Shown: positions 45,509-54,633, numbered from the stretch's first letter. The stretch is DNA of 64,000 nt from Endozoicomonas arenosclerae (GCF_001562015.1 NZ_LASA01000053.1:38199-102198); one strand, 5' to 3'. Numbers and translations: made by a program. The notes: a model not told the origin generated them from the letters alone.

Positions 45509-46693
45509 TCAGTCACCTTTACTCCATAGAGAGAGAGCCAACAAACAGACAGCCATAGCTACCAAAGAAAGGGTTTTAGGAGTCCCATCGGACAAAAGAA
45601 TCACCAGTGTAGAAGCCAGACTGCTGATAATGATTGCTACCACATCCATCACAGAGCTGGCTGTTGCCGCTGCCTGTGGATGCTCCTGAACCACTCCGGT
45701 CAGTGCATTGGGAGCAATAAAAGCAGAGAAAAAGAACAGTACTGACAGCAGCAACATGTTACTGACCAGAGTATGGGACTCGGTCCAGTCCAGAATCATA
45801 TTGACCACTGAAAGCGCCACCATGAGATAGAACGTCAAGGTCATGATCTTTTGATACCCCAGTCGCTTCAATAAACAAATATTGATCAGCGAGGCAGCCC
45901 CCTGAACAACAAAGGATAAAGAGAGAATCAATGCCAAAGTAGTATCCATCAGCTGGTAGTACTGAATAAACAGGAACGAGGCATTGTTGTAATAGATCAG
46001 AACAACCGTTGAGCTGGCGGTATAGGTGAAGATATAACCCAGTGAGGAACGACTGCCTAACACCTTTTTTACATTCTCCAGAAAAGAGCTTTTTTGGCTT
46101 TGGACACTGAATCTACCTTCTGAATAAAAAGCCCTATGATTAATGACCAGAATGATCAGTCCGAGTACTGAAATTAAACCAAACAAGGCTCGCCAACCTA
46201 AACCGTCGGTAATCTGAACCCCCATTTCAGGGGAGACTATTCGTGTCACGAGCAAAATCAAAGCAATGGCCGAGAACTGACTGGCAGCCTCATTTTCACT
46301 GAATCGATCCCTGATCATGGCCGGAATGATCACCAGGATGGCTGATGCGCCGACGCCCTGCAGAATACGACCGAAATAGAACAGCAGGACAGAGCCTGAA
46401 AGCATGCACAGCAGTGAACCGGCAATAAAGATCAGCATGCCACTTTCTAACACCGGCGTTCGCCCAACCCTGTCTCCAATACTGGCAAACAGTGGCATTG
46501 TGATGCCCTGAACGCAGATGAGCAGGATAGTGGTCAGCTGGAAGTCATTGAGAGCTGCGCCAAAATCTTTTGCCACCTCTGCCGTGACCGGCACATAGGC
46601 ATCTTCAACCAGTACGGTGAGCATTAAAGACACCGCTGCCAGTATGGCTATGCGCCAGTAAGAATAGAAAGAAACTGCTGCTTCAGCTGGCAT
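45509..46693 (-). CDS. MFS exporter, Bcr/CflA-like (paralogue 2)
   Basis: 394 residues and 12 predicted helices. Shares with paralogue 1 the start VEDAYVPVTAEVAKDFGAAL, the loop ASIGDRVGRTPVLESG and GRILQGVGASAILVIIPAMI. AGGAG lies seven bases before the ATG. The pair flank a secreted orphan gene and probably arose by duplication. Transported compound unknown; multidrug-type efflux is the family default. Confidence 0.9.
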   Translation of the reverse strand: MPAEAAVSFYSYWRIAILAAVSLMLTVLVEDAYVPVTAEVAKDFGAALNDFQLTTILLICVQGITMPLFASIGDRVGRTPVLESGMLIFIAGSLLCMLSGSVLLFYFGRILQGVGASAILVIIPAMIRDRFSENEAASQFSAIALILLVTRIVSPEMGVQITDGLGWRALFGLISVLGLIILVINHRAFYSEGRFSVQSQKSSFLENVKKVLGSRSSLGYIFTYTASSTVVLIYYNNASFLFIQYYQLMDTTLALILSLSFVVQGAASLINICLLKRLGYQKIMTLTFYLMVALSVVNMILDWTESHTLVSNMLLLSVLFFFSAFIAPNALTGVVQEHPQAAATASSVMDVVAIIISSLASTLVILLSDGTPKTLSLVAMAVCLLALSLWSKGD

Positions 46694-46804
46694 CAGTAAC
46701 TCCTGTTTTTCGAGTGTAAACAGAAAGCAAAACCAAGCCCCTATACCCCATGTGGACGACGTGAATCATAGACCTGTCTGGTATTAGTTACCCCATTAAG
46801 AAGT

Positions 46805-46826
46805 TTGTCTTATTTTGTTGAGACAA
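46805..46826. promoter_or_regulatory. Inverted repeat TTGTCT-N10-AGACAA upstream of the ligase operon
   Basis: Perfect 6-bp arms about 100 bp before the acyl-CoA synthetase start, in the space between divergent genes. Operator function is only a possibility. Confidence 0.3.
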
Positions 46827-46928
46827 TGGCACACTATCCGCTCACCAAAACAGGTTGAAAAAGCGGAGTAATCGGATCCGGGAATGATCCGATCGGTGAA
46901 ATAACAATAAACAACAGGTAAACAGGTA

Positions 46929-48575
46929 ATGGCTGAAAAACACTTCAATATCTGCGATATGTTCGAGCTGGTAGCCGATGCAGTTGGCGAGCGTGAAGCC
47001 CTGGTCTGTGGCGACAGCCGCATCACCTATACCCAGCTGGAACAGCGGGCAAACCAGATGGCTCATTACCTAAGCGCTCAGGGCGTGAAGGCTGGCCAGC
47101 ACGTAGCACTTTATATGTATAACTGCAGCGAATACCTTGAAGGCATGCTGGCCTGTTTCAAGATTCGTGCAGTTCCCATTAATGTTAACTACCGCTATGT
47201 CAACGAAGAACTGTCGTACATTTTCGACAACGCTGATGTCGTTGCCTGTATCCACCACCGCGAGTTCATTCCTGCCATCAACGAGATCAAGTCCCAGTTC
47301 CCTGAACTGAAAACCTTTGTCTCAGTAGATGATGCCACTGGCAACGACCTGTCATTGATTGGCGCCACTGAATACGAAGAGGCAATGACCGGCCAATCCA
47401 TCGAGCGTGACTTTGAAGAGCGCTCCGGTCAGGACCTGTTCATCCTCTATACCGGTGGCACCACAGGCATGCCAAAAGGTGTAATGTGGCCACACGAACA
47501 CGTTTTCCATGCCGCTATGGGCGGCGGCGGCTTTTACAGTCTGGACAAGGGCCCTTGTGAAAAGCCAGAAGACATCATTGATCGTATGCCTGGCTTTGAA
47601 ATGGCATCTCTTCCCCTGGCACCGCTCATGCATGGCGCCTCCTGGTGGTTTGCCTGCATTACCCTGCTGGCAGGTAATAAACTGGTTATGAACCCAGAGC
47701 GTAACCTTAGTGGTGAAACTGTATGGGGACTGGTTGAGCAGGAAGCGGTTAACTCGGTTCAGATTGTCGGTGATGCCATGGCTATTCCACTGCTGGAAGC
47801 CCTGGACAATAACCCTGAGCGCTGGAAGCTGGACTCTGTCTTCAACGTCGGTTCCGGCGGTGCTGTTTTCTCTTATGCCAAGCAGGATGCCTTCAAGAAA
47901 CACTTCCCCAATGTCTTTATCACCAACTCCTTTGGCTCTTCTGAGTCGGGCAGCATGGGCATGGACACAGGCAGTAAGAAAGAAGAAGCCAGTCTGGGCA
48001 ACGTCAATCGTTCCGAGTTTATGGATGTTATCGTGGAAGGCGAAACGCCAGAACAGGCTCGACACGCCAAGCCAGGTGAAACCGGCATCTTCTCACGTTC
48101 CGGTCACATTCCTGCCGGTTACTACAACGACCCGGTTAAAACCGCCAAAACCTTTATTGATGTAGAAGGCAAAGGCAAGGTATGGCTACTGACAGGCGAC
48201 GCTGCTCGTTTGGAAGAAGACGGCTCAATCACCATCTTTGGTCGTGACTCCAACTGCATCAACTCCGGTGGCGAGAAGATCTTCCCAGAAGAAGTTGAGC
48301 AGGCCCTGAAAAACAATCCATCCATTATCGACTGCCTGGTGGTTGAAACACCTGATGAGCGCTTCCATGCCAAGGTAACAGCCGTTGTTACCCTGAAAGA
48401 AGGTCATGAAGTCAGCCTGAAGAGCGTTCAGGAAGAAGCTCGTAAACACATTGCCGGCTACAAGATTCCTCGTGAGTTACACGTGGTTGCCGAAATGCCA
48501 AGGACACCCAGTGGCAAACCTTCCTACAAGGAAACCCGTGACATTGCCCTGAGCAAATCAAATCAGGTCGGCTAA
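46929..48575 (+). CDS. Acyl-CoA synthetase, steroid/FadD19-like
   Basis: 548-residue AMP-forming ligase that activates a carboxylic acid as CoA ester. The ATP loop YTGGTTGMPKGVMWPHEHVF has the MPKGVMW variant typical of the FadD17/FadD19/FadD3 group that activates sterol side-chain or ring-derived acids. The hinge and catalytic Lys region are normal (LTGDAARLEEDGSITIFGRD; SGKPSYKE). It starts an operon with two crotonases and a second ligase. The group match suggests a bulky polycyclic or branched substrate; not proven. Confidence 0.9.
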   Translation: MAEKHFNICDMFELVADAVGEREALVCGDSRITYTQLEQRANQMAHYLSAQGVKAGQHVALYMYNCSEYLEGMLACFKIRAVPINVNYRYVNEELSYIFDNADVVACIHHREFIPAINEIKSQFPELKTFVSVDDATGNDLSLIGATEYEEAMTGQSIERDFEERSGQDLFILYTGGTTGMPKGVMWPHEHVFHAAMGGGGFYSLDKGPCEKPEDIIDRMPGFEMASLPLAPLMHGASWWFACITLLAGNKLVMNPERNLSGETVWGLVEQEAVNSVQIVGDAMAIPLLEALDNNPERWKLDSVFNVGSGGAVFSYAKQDAFKKHFPNVFITNSFGSSESGSMGMDTGSKKEEASLGNVNRSEFMDVIVEGETPEQARHAKPGETGIFSRSGHIPAGYYNDPVKTAKTFIDVEGKGKVWLLTGDAARLEEDGSITIFGRDSNCINSGGEKIFPEEVEQALKNNPSIIDCLVVETPDERFHAKVTAVVTLKEGHEVSLKSVQEEARKHIAGYKIPRELHVVAEMPRTPSGKPSYKETRDIALSKSNQVG

Positions 48576-48680
48576 CACCCGCCCCGACATCTGGAGCCTT
48601 TTCTGACCTGATTGGAAAAGGCTACCACCCCACTCCCCTCAATAAAGGTGGAGCTATGGAAAGCAGAGAGAATAATAAAA

Positions 48681-49496
48681 ATGTCTGAACTTCCTATTAG
48701 TACCCAGAACTGCATCATCGAACAGAAAGGCCATGTTCTGGTCGTTACCCTCAACCGTCCCGAAAAGAAAAATGCGTTCAGTCCTGCCATGCTGGTAGGC
48801 CTTTATAAAGCCTGGCGCCTGCTGGACGAAGACGACAGTCTTCGTTGTGCTGTACTGACGGCCAATGGCGACACATTTTGTGCCGGTATGGACCTGTCTG
48901 CCGGACCGGAAGGCGGCGATGACGCCGAAGAAATCCAGGAACTGATGAAATCCGTTCCCAACCTGCACTGGCAAGCCCTGCTGCGGGAAGATATGCCCAA
49001 TAAACCCATTATTCTGGCAGCAGAAGGTTACGCCCTGGCAGGTGGCACCGAAATCCTGCAGGGAACCGACATTCGTGTCGCCGCTGAAGATGCCATTTTT
49101 GGTGTCACCGAAGTGGCCCGTGGTCTCTATCCAATGTCTGCTTCCACTATTCGTTTGCGTCGCCAGATTCCTTATGCGCTGGCCGCTGAGGTACTGCTGA
49201 CCGGTGAGCATGTTTCCGCCCAGAAATGCCATGAGTGGGGACTGATCAACCACGTGGTGGGTAAAGGTGAAGCACTTTACAAAGCCATGGAAATTGCAGA
49301 AAAGATTTGTGCAAACGGCCCACTGGCGGTGAAAGCGGTGATGCAGTCACTGCGTCAGCATGATGAATCCATGCCCATGGAGAAAGCGCTGGCAGATTCC
49401 GATCAACTGGGGTGGCCTGTCATGTCCAGCAAGGATGCCCGCGAAGGTATGAAAGCCTTTAAAGAGAAGCGTCCAGCAATCTTTACCGGTGAATAA
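48681..49496 (+). CDS. Enoyl-CoA hydratase/isomerase (crotonase) A
   Basis: 271 residues from ATG 48681, 24 codons inside the longest frame, because AGAGAG lies upstream and the resulting N-terminus is normal for crotonases. Oxyanion-hole segments are NGDTFCAGMDLS and AEGYALAGGTEILQGTDIRV, and VTEVARGLYPMSAS holds the Glu position usual for hydratases. It probably hydrates the 2-enoyl-CoA made by the acyl-CoA dehydrogenases. Second in the ligase operon; a hairpin follows its stop. Confidence 0.9.
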   Translation: MSELPISTQNCIIEQKGHVLVVTLNRPEKKNAFSPAMLVGLYKAWRLLDEDDSLRCAVLTANGDTFCAGMDLSAGPEGGDDAEEIQELMKSVPNLHWQALLREDMPNKPIILAAEGYALAGGTEILQGTDIRVAAEDAIFGVTEVARGLYPMSASTIRLRRQIPYALAAEVLLTGEHVSAQKCHEWGLINHVVGKGEALYKAMEIAEKICANGPLAVKAVMQSLRQHDESMPMEKALADSDQLGWPVMSSKDAREGMKAFKEKRPAIFTGE

Positions 49497-49504
49497 TTCC
49501 TTAG

Positions 49505-49531
49505 CCACTCCCCATCGGGAGTGGTTTCTTT
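49505..49531 (+). terminator. Hairpin with T-tract between the two crotonase genes
   Basis: Stem CCACTCCC (49505-49512) with GGGAGTGG (49517-49524), loop CATC, then TTTCTTTA. It looks like a rho-independent terminator inside the operon and would reduce expression of the downstream crotonase and ligase unless read through. Confidence 0.7.
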
Positions 49532-49549
49532 ATTGAAGGGAGGCTTTCC

Positions 49550-50344
49550 ATGAGCGATACCGTACTGAAGGAATACCAGGATGGTGTTCTGATCCTGACC
49601 CTGAACCGCCCCAAAAAGAAAAATGCTTTCAGCCGAGAGCAGTGGGTCGATTTTACCCTGGCGTTGAAAGAAGCACAGTCAGACGACAGTGTAGCGGCTG
49701 TCCTGCTGACCGGAGCCGGGAACGATTTCTCTTCCGGCACCGACCTCAACGACTTCACCACTCCCATGGAACCAGGAGAGATTCACCCTTTTGATGCCTG
49801 TGCTCTGGCCATGGTCGAATTTGATAAACCTTTGATTGCCGCTGCAAAAGGGATTGCAATTGGAGGAGGTGCAACCCTCCTGCTGCATTGTGACGTGGTA
49901 TATGTCGGCGAAAGTTTGAGACTGAGATTCCCATTCACCAGCCTGGGCCTGGTGCCTGAACTGGCCAGCAGCTACCTGTTGACCACCATCGTCGGACAAC
50001 GTAAAGCCACTGAAATCATGCTGCGCTCAGAATGGATCAATGCCGAACGAGCCGCTGAACTGGATCTGGTCACAGAAGTCTGCAGCGATGAAACTCTGTT
50101 CGAATCCGCTCTGGCCAGCGCCAAAGATATTGCCAAATGGCCTGTCAGCTCTTTGGTCGCGACCAAGCGTCTGGTAAAAGCCGCACGACTGGAGCCATTA
50201 AAACAGGCTCTGGCGGATGAAAAAGTAGAAATGGAAAGGTTGGGTGGTTCCCCCGAAAACATTGAGGCGGTCATGGCTATTTTTGAGAAGCGTAATCCTG
50301 ACTTCACCCAGTTTCGCAAGCGGGAAGAAGCCGAGCCTGCTTAG
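49550..50344 (+). CDS. Enoyl-CoA hydratase/isomerase (crotonase) B
   Basis: 264-residue crotonase. Oxyanion-hole segments are GAGNDFSSGTDLNDF and AKGIAIGGGATLLLHCDVVY, and RFPFTSLGLVPELASSYLL resembles delta3-delta2-enoyl-CoA isomerases (PECI type), where only one acidic residue is used. It could therefore shift a double bond rather than hydrate. GGAGG precedes the ATG. It follows crotonase A across a terminator-like hairpin, and a 63-bp interspersed repeat lies after its stop. Confidence 0.88.
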   Translation: MSDTVLKEYQDGVLILTLNRPKKKNAFSREQWVDFTLALKEAQSDDSVAAVLLTGAGNDFSSGTDLNDFTTPMEPGEIHPFDACALAMVEFDKPLIAAAKGIAIGGGATLLLHCDVVYVGESLRLRFPFTSLGLVPELASSYLLTTIVGQRKATEIMLRSEWINAERAAELDLVTEVCSDETLFESALASAKDIAKWPVSSLVATKRLVKAARLEPLKQALADEKVEMERLGGSPENIEAVMAIFEKRNPDFTQFRKREEAEPA

Positions 50345-50383
50345 GAATAGTTCTGAAAAAACTTCCCGATTAACACTCGGTTT

Positions 50384-50446
50384 CCGTTCACCCTGAGCTT
50401 GTCGAAGGGCAGTGGTATTGGGCTTCGACAGGCTCAGCCCGAACGG
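50384..50446. repeat. 63-bp interspersed inverted repeat, copy 4
   Basis: Near-identical to copy 1, including the central TGG.ATTGGG, and placed between crotonase B and the second ligase. Confidence 0.9.
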
Positions 50447-50541
50447 GTATTGAGAGGAGTTGAACAGGAAGTTAACTCCAGAATATGCCTTAAAGTTGAA
50501 CATTTAACTTCCTACGAAAATAAGAACAACAGGAAACCATT

Positions 50542-52119
50542 ATGAGCGACGATATTAACAGTTACCCTCTGATGCCCCATCTGATTATCGATGGCCTCAA
50601 CCAGCACGATGATCGCCCTTGCCTTCACTTGGGTGAAAGCATTGCCACCTATAAAACGGTACGTGAGAAAAGCAGCCAGTTTCATCAGGTACTGGCCAGC
50701 AAAGGCATAGGCATTGGCAGTCGTGTAGCGATTCTTTCCGGTAACCGCCCTGAAGTTCTTTATAACCTTTGTGCCATGTCCATTGCCGGCTCATGCGGTA
50801 CAGCTCTGCACCCTCTGGGTTCAAAAGACGATCATGCCTATGTCATGAACGACGCCGAGATTGAAACCCTGGTTTACGACGCCAGTCTGTTTGAAGAGCG
50901 GGCCAAAGAGCTGAAAGAGATTGTTCCTTCACTGAAAAACCTGCTGGCTTTCGGTGAATCTGAAGCCGGTGAGAACTACATTTCTCTGTCCGAACAGTTT
51001 GAACCTCAGCCTCTGAAAGCTCCGGACATTTCACCGGAAGACCTGAATGCCATCGTCTATACCGGAGGTACTACAGGTAAGCCAAAAGGTGTTCTGCAGC
51101 CTTATCGCGTTCCTGCACACATGACTCAGGCCATCATGGCTGAATGGGATCTGCCCAAAGATCTGCGTATGCTCATTGCTACACCGCTTTCCCATGCTGG
51201 CGCAGCTTTCCTGGTACCCACTTTACAGCGCGGTGGAACCATCTTCGCACCCGCTTATTTCACGCCGGATCTGGTGTTTGACACCATCGAAAAGTACAAG
51301 ATCAATGCGACCTTCATGGTTCCGGTCATGCTGTATATGCTGTTGGATCACCCACGTTCTGAAACCGCTGATCTTTCCAGCCTGGACATCATCTATTACG
51401 GTGCCAGCCCGATGAGTCCGGCTCGTCTGGAGGAAGGCATTAATAAGTGGGGACAGAAGTTCTTCCAGGTTTATGGCCAGTCCGAAGCCCCCATGGTGCT
51501 GTCACACCTCAAGCGTGAAGATCATGACCTGAGCAAGCCGGAGCGTCTGGGCAGTGCTGGTAAACCTTCACCCTGGGTACACCTGGAACTGCTGGACAAG
51601 GATAACAACCCTGTTGCCCCTGGAGAGCCCGGAGAAATCTGCATCCGCTCACCTCTGGTCATGACCGGTTACTACAAGCAGCCTGAACAAACAGAAGAAG
51701 CCCTGGCTGGCGGCTGGCTGCATACGGGCGACGTTGGTCGTTTTGATGAAGACGGCTTCCTGTACATTGTTGACCGTACCAAAGATATGATTGTCACCGG
51801 TGGCTTCAACGTGTTCCCTAAAGAGGTTGAAAACGTTCTGTCTGCACAACCTTCTGTAGCACAGGTTGCCGTTATCGGGGTTCCCGACGATCACTGGGGT
51901 GAGTCTGTAAAAGCCGTTGTGGTTCTGCGACCTGGCGTTGAAAAGAGTGACGAGCTGACCGAAGGTCTGATCAATGCGGTTAAGGACGCCAAAGGTTCAG
52001 TACAGGCACCGAAGACCATTGACTATGTTGAAGCTCTGCAGCTGACACCTGTTGGCAAGCCGGACAAGAAAGCAATCCGTGCTCAGTATTGGGATGGTCA
52101 GGAAAGAGCGGTTAAATAA
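50542..52119 (+). CDS. AMP-forming acyl-CoA ligase
   Basis: 525-residue ligase. The ATP loop is YTGGTTGKPKGVLQP. YGASPMSPARLEEG, the acyl-adenylate motif YGQSEAPMVLS, TGDVGRFDEDGFLYIVDRTK and the terminal catalytic Lys region (GKPDKKAIRAQYWDG) are all present. It converts a free acid to its CoA thioester, and is of a different subgroup from the first ligase of the operon, so the two may act on different intermediates. AGGAA lies upstream. A terminator follows. Confidence 0.92.
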   Translation: MSDDINSYPLMPHLIIDGLNQHDDRPCLHLGESIATYKTVREKSSQFHQVLASKGIGIGSRVAILSGNRPEVLYNLCAMSIAGSCGTALHPLGSKDDHAYVMNDAEIETLVYDASLFEERAKELKEIVPSLKNLLAFGESEAGENYISLSEQFEPQPLKAPDISPEDLNAIVYTGGTTGKPKGVLQPYRVPAHMTQAIMAEWDLPKDLRMLIATPLSHAGAAFLVPTLQRGGTIFAPAYFTPDLVFDTIEKYKINATFMVPVMLYMLLDHPRSETADLSSLDIIYYGASPMSPARLEEGINKWGQKFFQVYGQSEAPMVLSHLKREDHDLSKPERLGSAGKPSPWVHLELLDKDNNPVAPGEPGEICIRSPLVMTGYYKQPEQTEEALAGGWLHTGDVGRFDEDGFLYIVDRTKDMIVTGGFNVFPKEVENVLSAQPSVAQVAVIGVPDDHWGESVKAVVVLRPGVEKSDELTEGLINAVKDAKGSVQAPKTIDYVEALQLTPVGKPDKKAIRAQYWDGQERAVK

Positions 52120-52142
52120 CCCATTCCACACGTCTCATCACA

Positions 52143-52178
52143 AAGGCTATTTCAATCCTGAAGTAGCCTTTTTTATTT
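52143..52178 (+). terminator. Rho-independent terminator of the ligase operon
   Basis: Stem AAGGCTATTTC (52143-52153) with GAAGTAGCCTT (52160-52170), one G-U pair, followed by TTTTATTTT. Confidence 0.88.
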
Positions 52179-52263
52179 TATAAGCCTGTCAGTAAACGCA
52201 CTTTTCTCTTTACGTAAAACGCTATATCCTGCCCAGTGTCATCAACATAATAATTAAACGAAT

Positions 52264-52935
52264 ATGACAGGCACTGGCAGGATCTCTCCAACCAATAGAG
52301 TCTCCCGTTCAGATGGCAAAGCGAGCCGTCAGGCCATTCTGGAAGCTACTCTAATCATCATTCTCCGAGACGGTATCAGAGCCGTCAAATACAAGACTGT
52401 GTCCGAAGTGGCCGGTGTTTCACCCAGTGCTACCGCCTATTATTTCAAGGATATGCAGGATCTTATTACGGAAGCCTTTCGCTATCATCTTGCATTTTAC
52501 AAGGAGGCGATGGCCTATAGTCGAGGTACCGGTCATCGAATTCTCTGCCAATACACTCCAGATGAATTTTCAAAGCGTGAAATCCGTGAAGAAATAGCAA
52601 GAAAGCATACAGATGCTCTGATGCTGCTGATTGCTCCTGGTGATCCGGACTCCGCAACGTTTATGCTGCTGGATCGAATCTTTCGTAATGAGACACTGCA
52701 AAACCCAAAATTAATGGGCGCTCTTCAGGAACAGGATCAGAAAGACATTGATGCCCTGATCGAATTTTATAGACAATTGAATACCGAAGACCCTGAAACA
52801 GATGCTCTGCATCTGATGTCGATCCTCTGGTATTACGGTGAGCGATTCCTGCATACAGGTTATTTGGAGCAGGAAGTCACTAAAGCAACTGACGTCGTTT
52901 ACAAGATGAGCAAGAAAAATCTGGGGATTGGGTAA
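52264..52935 (+). CDS. TetR-family transcriptional regulator
   Basis: 223 residues. The N-terminal helix-turn-helix (RQAILEATLIIILRDGIRAV; VSEVAGVSPSATAYYFKDMQ) is typical of TetR; the C-terminal ligand domain is unfamiliar. It follows the ligase/crotonase operon with its own promoter space. Steroid catabolism in actinobacteria is controlled by TetR proteins (KstR, KstR2) that bind CoA thioesters, so this is a natural candidate to repress the catabolic operons of the window; no KstR-box is seen, and the link is inference. Confidence 0.9.
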   Translation: MTGTGRISPTNRVSRSDGKASRQAILEATLIIILRDGIRAVKYKTVSEVAGVSPSATAYYFKDMQDLITEAFRYHLAFYKEAMAYSRGTGHRILCQYTPDEFSKREIREEIARKHTDALMLLIAPGDPDSATFMLLDRIFRNETLQNPKLMGALQEQDQKDIDALIEFYRQLNTEDPETDALHLMSILWYYGERFLHTGYLEQEVTKATDVVYKMSKKNLGIG

Positions 52936-52979
52936 CCAGGCAGAGCTCCTGTGAGCAGCCCTGCCTGTAGATTAAGCCG

Positions 52980-53801
52980 TTATAAAGCCGAGCTCGCACA
53001 GCGGAAGCCCACTACATACCCCTGGCCCAGGGGTGAATAATTGGTTCGAATATTAGAGGCCATACTCTCTGACCTTCTCACCAGCCAGCTACTGCTTTTC
53101 AGCGTCTTGTGCTCACCGGTTGAAGGTCCTTTAGGATTACGATCCGCCAATTCATGTTCAATACTGAACCAGTCTGCTGTCCATTCAAAGAGGTTACCTT
53201 CCATCCCCATAACCCCGTAGGGTGATGCTCCTTCAGGCTTGGATCCAACAGGCATGGTAGTGCCTGCACCACAGCCCGGCCCCATGGAATTATCTCCCAC
53301 TTTCTGGCTCATCACTGTCAGATCGCAGGAAGCCTTTTCACTCCCCCAAGGATAGGTTCTGCCGTCCGTACCCCGGGCAGCCTTTTCCCACTCAGCTTCC
53401 GTTACCAGACGCTTACCCTCATATTCACAAAGAGCCTTAGCCTGATTCCAGTCAACACAATTCACTGGATGATCCGCATTCCAGCTCATTCCGGCATTGC
53501 AGCCACTGCCCGCAAAAGGCTCGGTACAAGAACCATTCTGGACACAATCATTAAATCTGCGAAAAGTCACTTTGTACTTATCAATGCGATAGGCATCCAG
53601 ATAAATCGGCTTAGCCGGCTTTGACAGATAACAAGCCTCGCTCTGCTGATCTTCTTCGGTACAGCCCATTATGAAGTCACCCGCAGGAATCAGAACAGTG
53701 GCTGAATCCTCTGCCAGATTCTTTGGCACAGACGCCTGGGTCGTTGCAACCAGCAAACCGGAAATGGTCAGAGCAGATAGTCTTTTCAATAATTTCATCA
53801 T
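52980..53801 (-). CDS. Exported SUMF1/FGE-fold protein A, without catalytic cysteines
   Basis: 273 residues from ATG 53799-53801, which has AGGAG seven bases upstream; a 13-codon-longer frame has no ribosome site. A signal peptide (LSALTISGLLVATTQAS) is followed by a formylglycine-generating-enzyme fold: IPAGDFIMGC, WNQAKALCEYEGKRLVTEAE with WEKAARG, GVMGMEGNLFEWTADWF and VGFRCAS. In true aerobic FGEs the end of the domain has a Cys pair in a GGSW.C....YC pattern. Here it reads LKSSSWLVRRSESMAS, so sulfatase activation is unlikely. It lies 16 bp after a paralogue on the same strand. Possible role: binding or adhesion. Function unknown. Confidence 0.85.
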   Translation of the reverse strand: MMKLLKRLSALTISGLLVATTQASVPKNLAEDSATVLIPAGDFIMGCTEEDQQSEACYLSKPAKPIYLDAYRIDKYKVTFRRFNDCVQNGSCTEPFAGSGCNAGMSWNADHPVNCVDWNQAKALCEYEGKRLVTEAEWEKAARGTDGRTYPWGSEKASCDLTVMSQKVGDNSMGPGCGAGTTMPVGSKPEGASPYGVMGMEGNLFEWTADWFSIEHELADRNPKGPSTGEHKTLKSSSWLVRRSESMASNIRTNYSPLGQGYVVGFRCASSAL

Positions 53802-53817
53802 GTTCCCTCTCCTTTCC

Positions 53818-54633
53818 TTATTTGGCACAACGGAAGCCAACGGCTATGCTGGGGTCACTGGGCTCGTATGGGAAGCGGCTTGTCGAACGGACTTCATAGT
53901 CATTCCGGCTGAAGAAATCTCCTCCCCTGGTTGTCTTGTATAATCCCAAAGCAGGTCCCTTGGGATTATATCCGGGGCTGTAGTTGTAATAAGTTTCACT
54001 GTGCCAATCGGCAGTCCACTCCCAGAGGTTGCCAGCCATATCCATGGCTCCGTAGGGAGAAGCACCTTTGGGTTTAGAACCTACATTCATCGTATTGCCG
54101 GTTTTACAACCCAACTCTCCAGCATTGGGAGCATCAATAACCGCTCGCTCACAGCTGGGTTTCCGCCAACCCCATGGATACGTTCTTTGATCTGTCCCAC
54201 GGGCCGCTTTTTCCCATTCAGCTTCTGTAGGCAGACGTTTTCCCTCAAACTCACAGAATTTTTTAGCCTGATACCAGGTCACTCCATTCACAGGAAAGCT
54301 ATCAACCCCCTCCCAGCCATAGTTCATGGCGCCTCCAACAGAGGGAGGCGTGCACTTGGCCTTTTTATCATCCATGCATTTCTGATAACGGCGAAAAGTC
54401 ACCTCGTACTTGTCGATTTTAAAAGCATCAAGATACACATCATGCTTTTTTTCATCCGGTGCGTAATAGCAGACAGGATCCAGATTCGGATTACACCCCA
54501 TGGTGAAGTACCCCGCTGGAACCCTGACCATTTCTGCGTCATTAATATTGGCTGATGCGCCTGACATCATGAGCCCAGCCAATACTCCGGCACTGGCCCG
54601 ACAGAACGAAAATGACATCCTATTTTTAGCCAT
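53818..54633 (-). CDS. Exported SUMF1/FGE-fold protein B, without catalytic cysteines
   Basis: 271 residues from ATG 54631-54633, with GAGGGG five bases upstream. A signal peptide (FCRASAGVLAGLMMSGASA) precedes the same fold as protein A: VPAGYFTMGC, VTWYQAKKFCEFEGKRLPTE, AMDMAGNLWEWTADWHSE and VGFRCAK. The catalytic-Cys region reads TRGGDFFSRNDYEVRS, again without cysteines. Four other Cys residues could form disulphides in the periplasm. It is the first gene of a two-gene unit. Tandem duplication is likely. Not a canonical sulfatase maturase. Confidence 0.87.
   Translation of the reverse strand: MAKNRMSFSFCRASAGVLAGLMMSGASANINDAEMVRVPAGYFTMGCNPNLDPVCYYAPDEKKHDVYLDAFKIDKYEVTFRRYQKCMDDKKAKCTPPSVGGAMNYGWEGVDSFPVNGVTWYQAKKFCEFEGKRLPTEAEWEKAARGTDQRTYPWGWRKPSCERAVIDAPNAGELGCKTGNTMNVGSKPKGASPYGAMDMAGNLWEWTADWHSETYYNYSPGYNPKGPALGLYKTTRGGDFFSRNDYEVRSTSRFPYEPSDPSIAVGFRCAK

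Noticed and set aside
46929..52119. Long-chain fatty-acid FadD/FadA/FadB system as the simple explanation of all acyl-CoA genes
   Set aside because: It would not need a racemase, DUF35 proteins, Ltp thiolases, MaoC pairs or MPKGVMW-type ligases. Ordinary fatty-acid oxidation remains possible only for the thiolase/FadB genes at 31.4-34.8 kb.
53818..54633. Annotation of the SUMF1-fold pair as formylglycine-generating enzymes for the sulfatase
   Set aside because: The Cys pair essential in aerobic FGEs is missing in both, so the fold alone does not support that activity.
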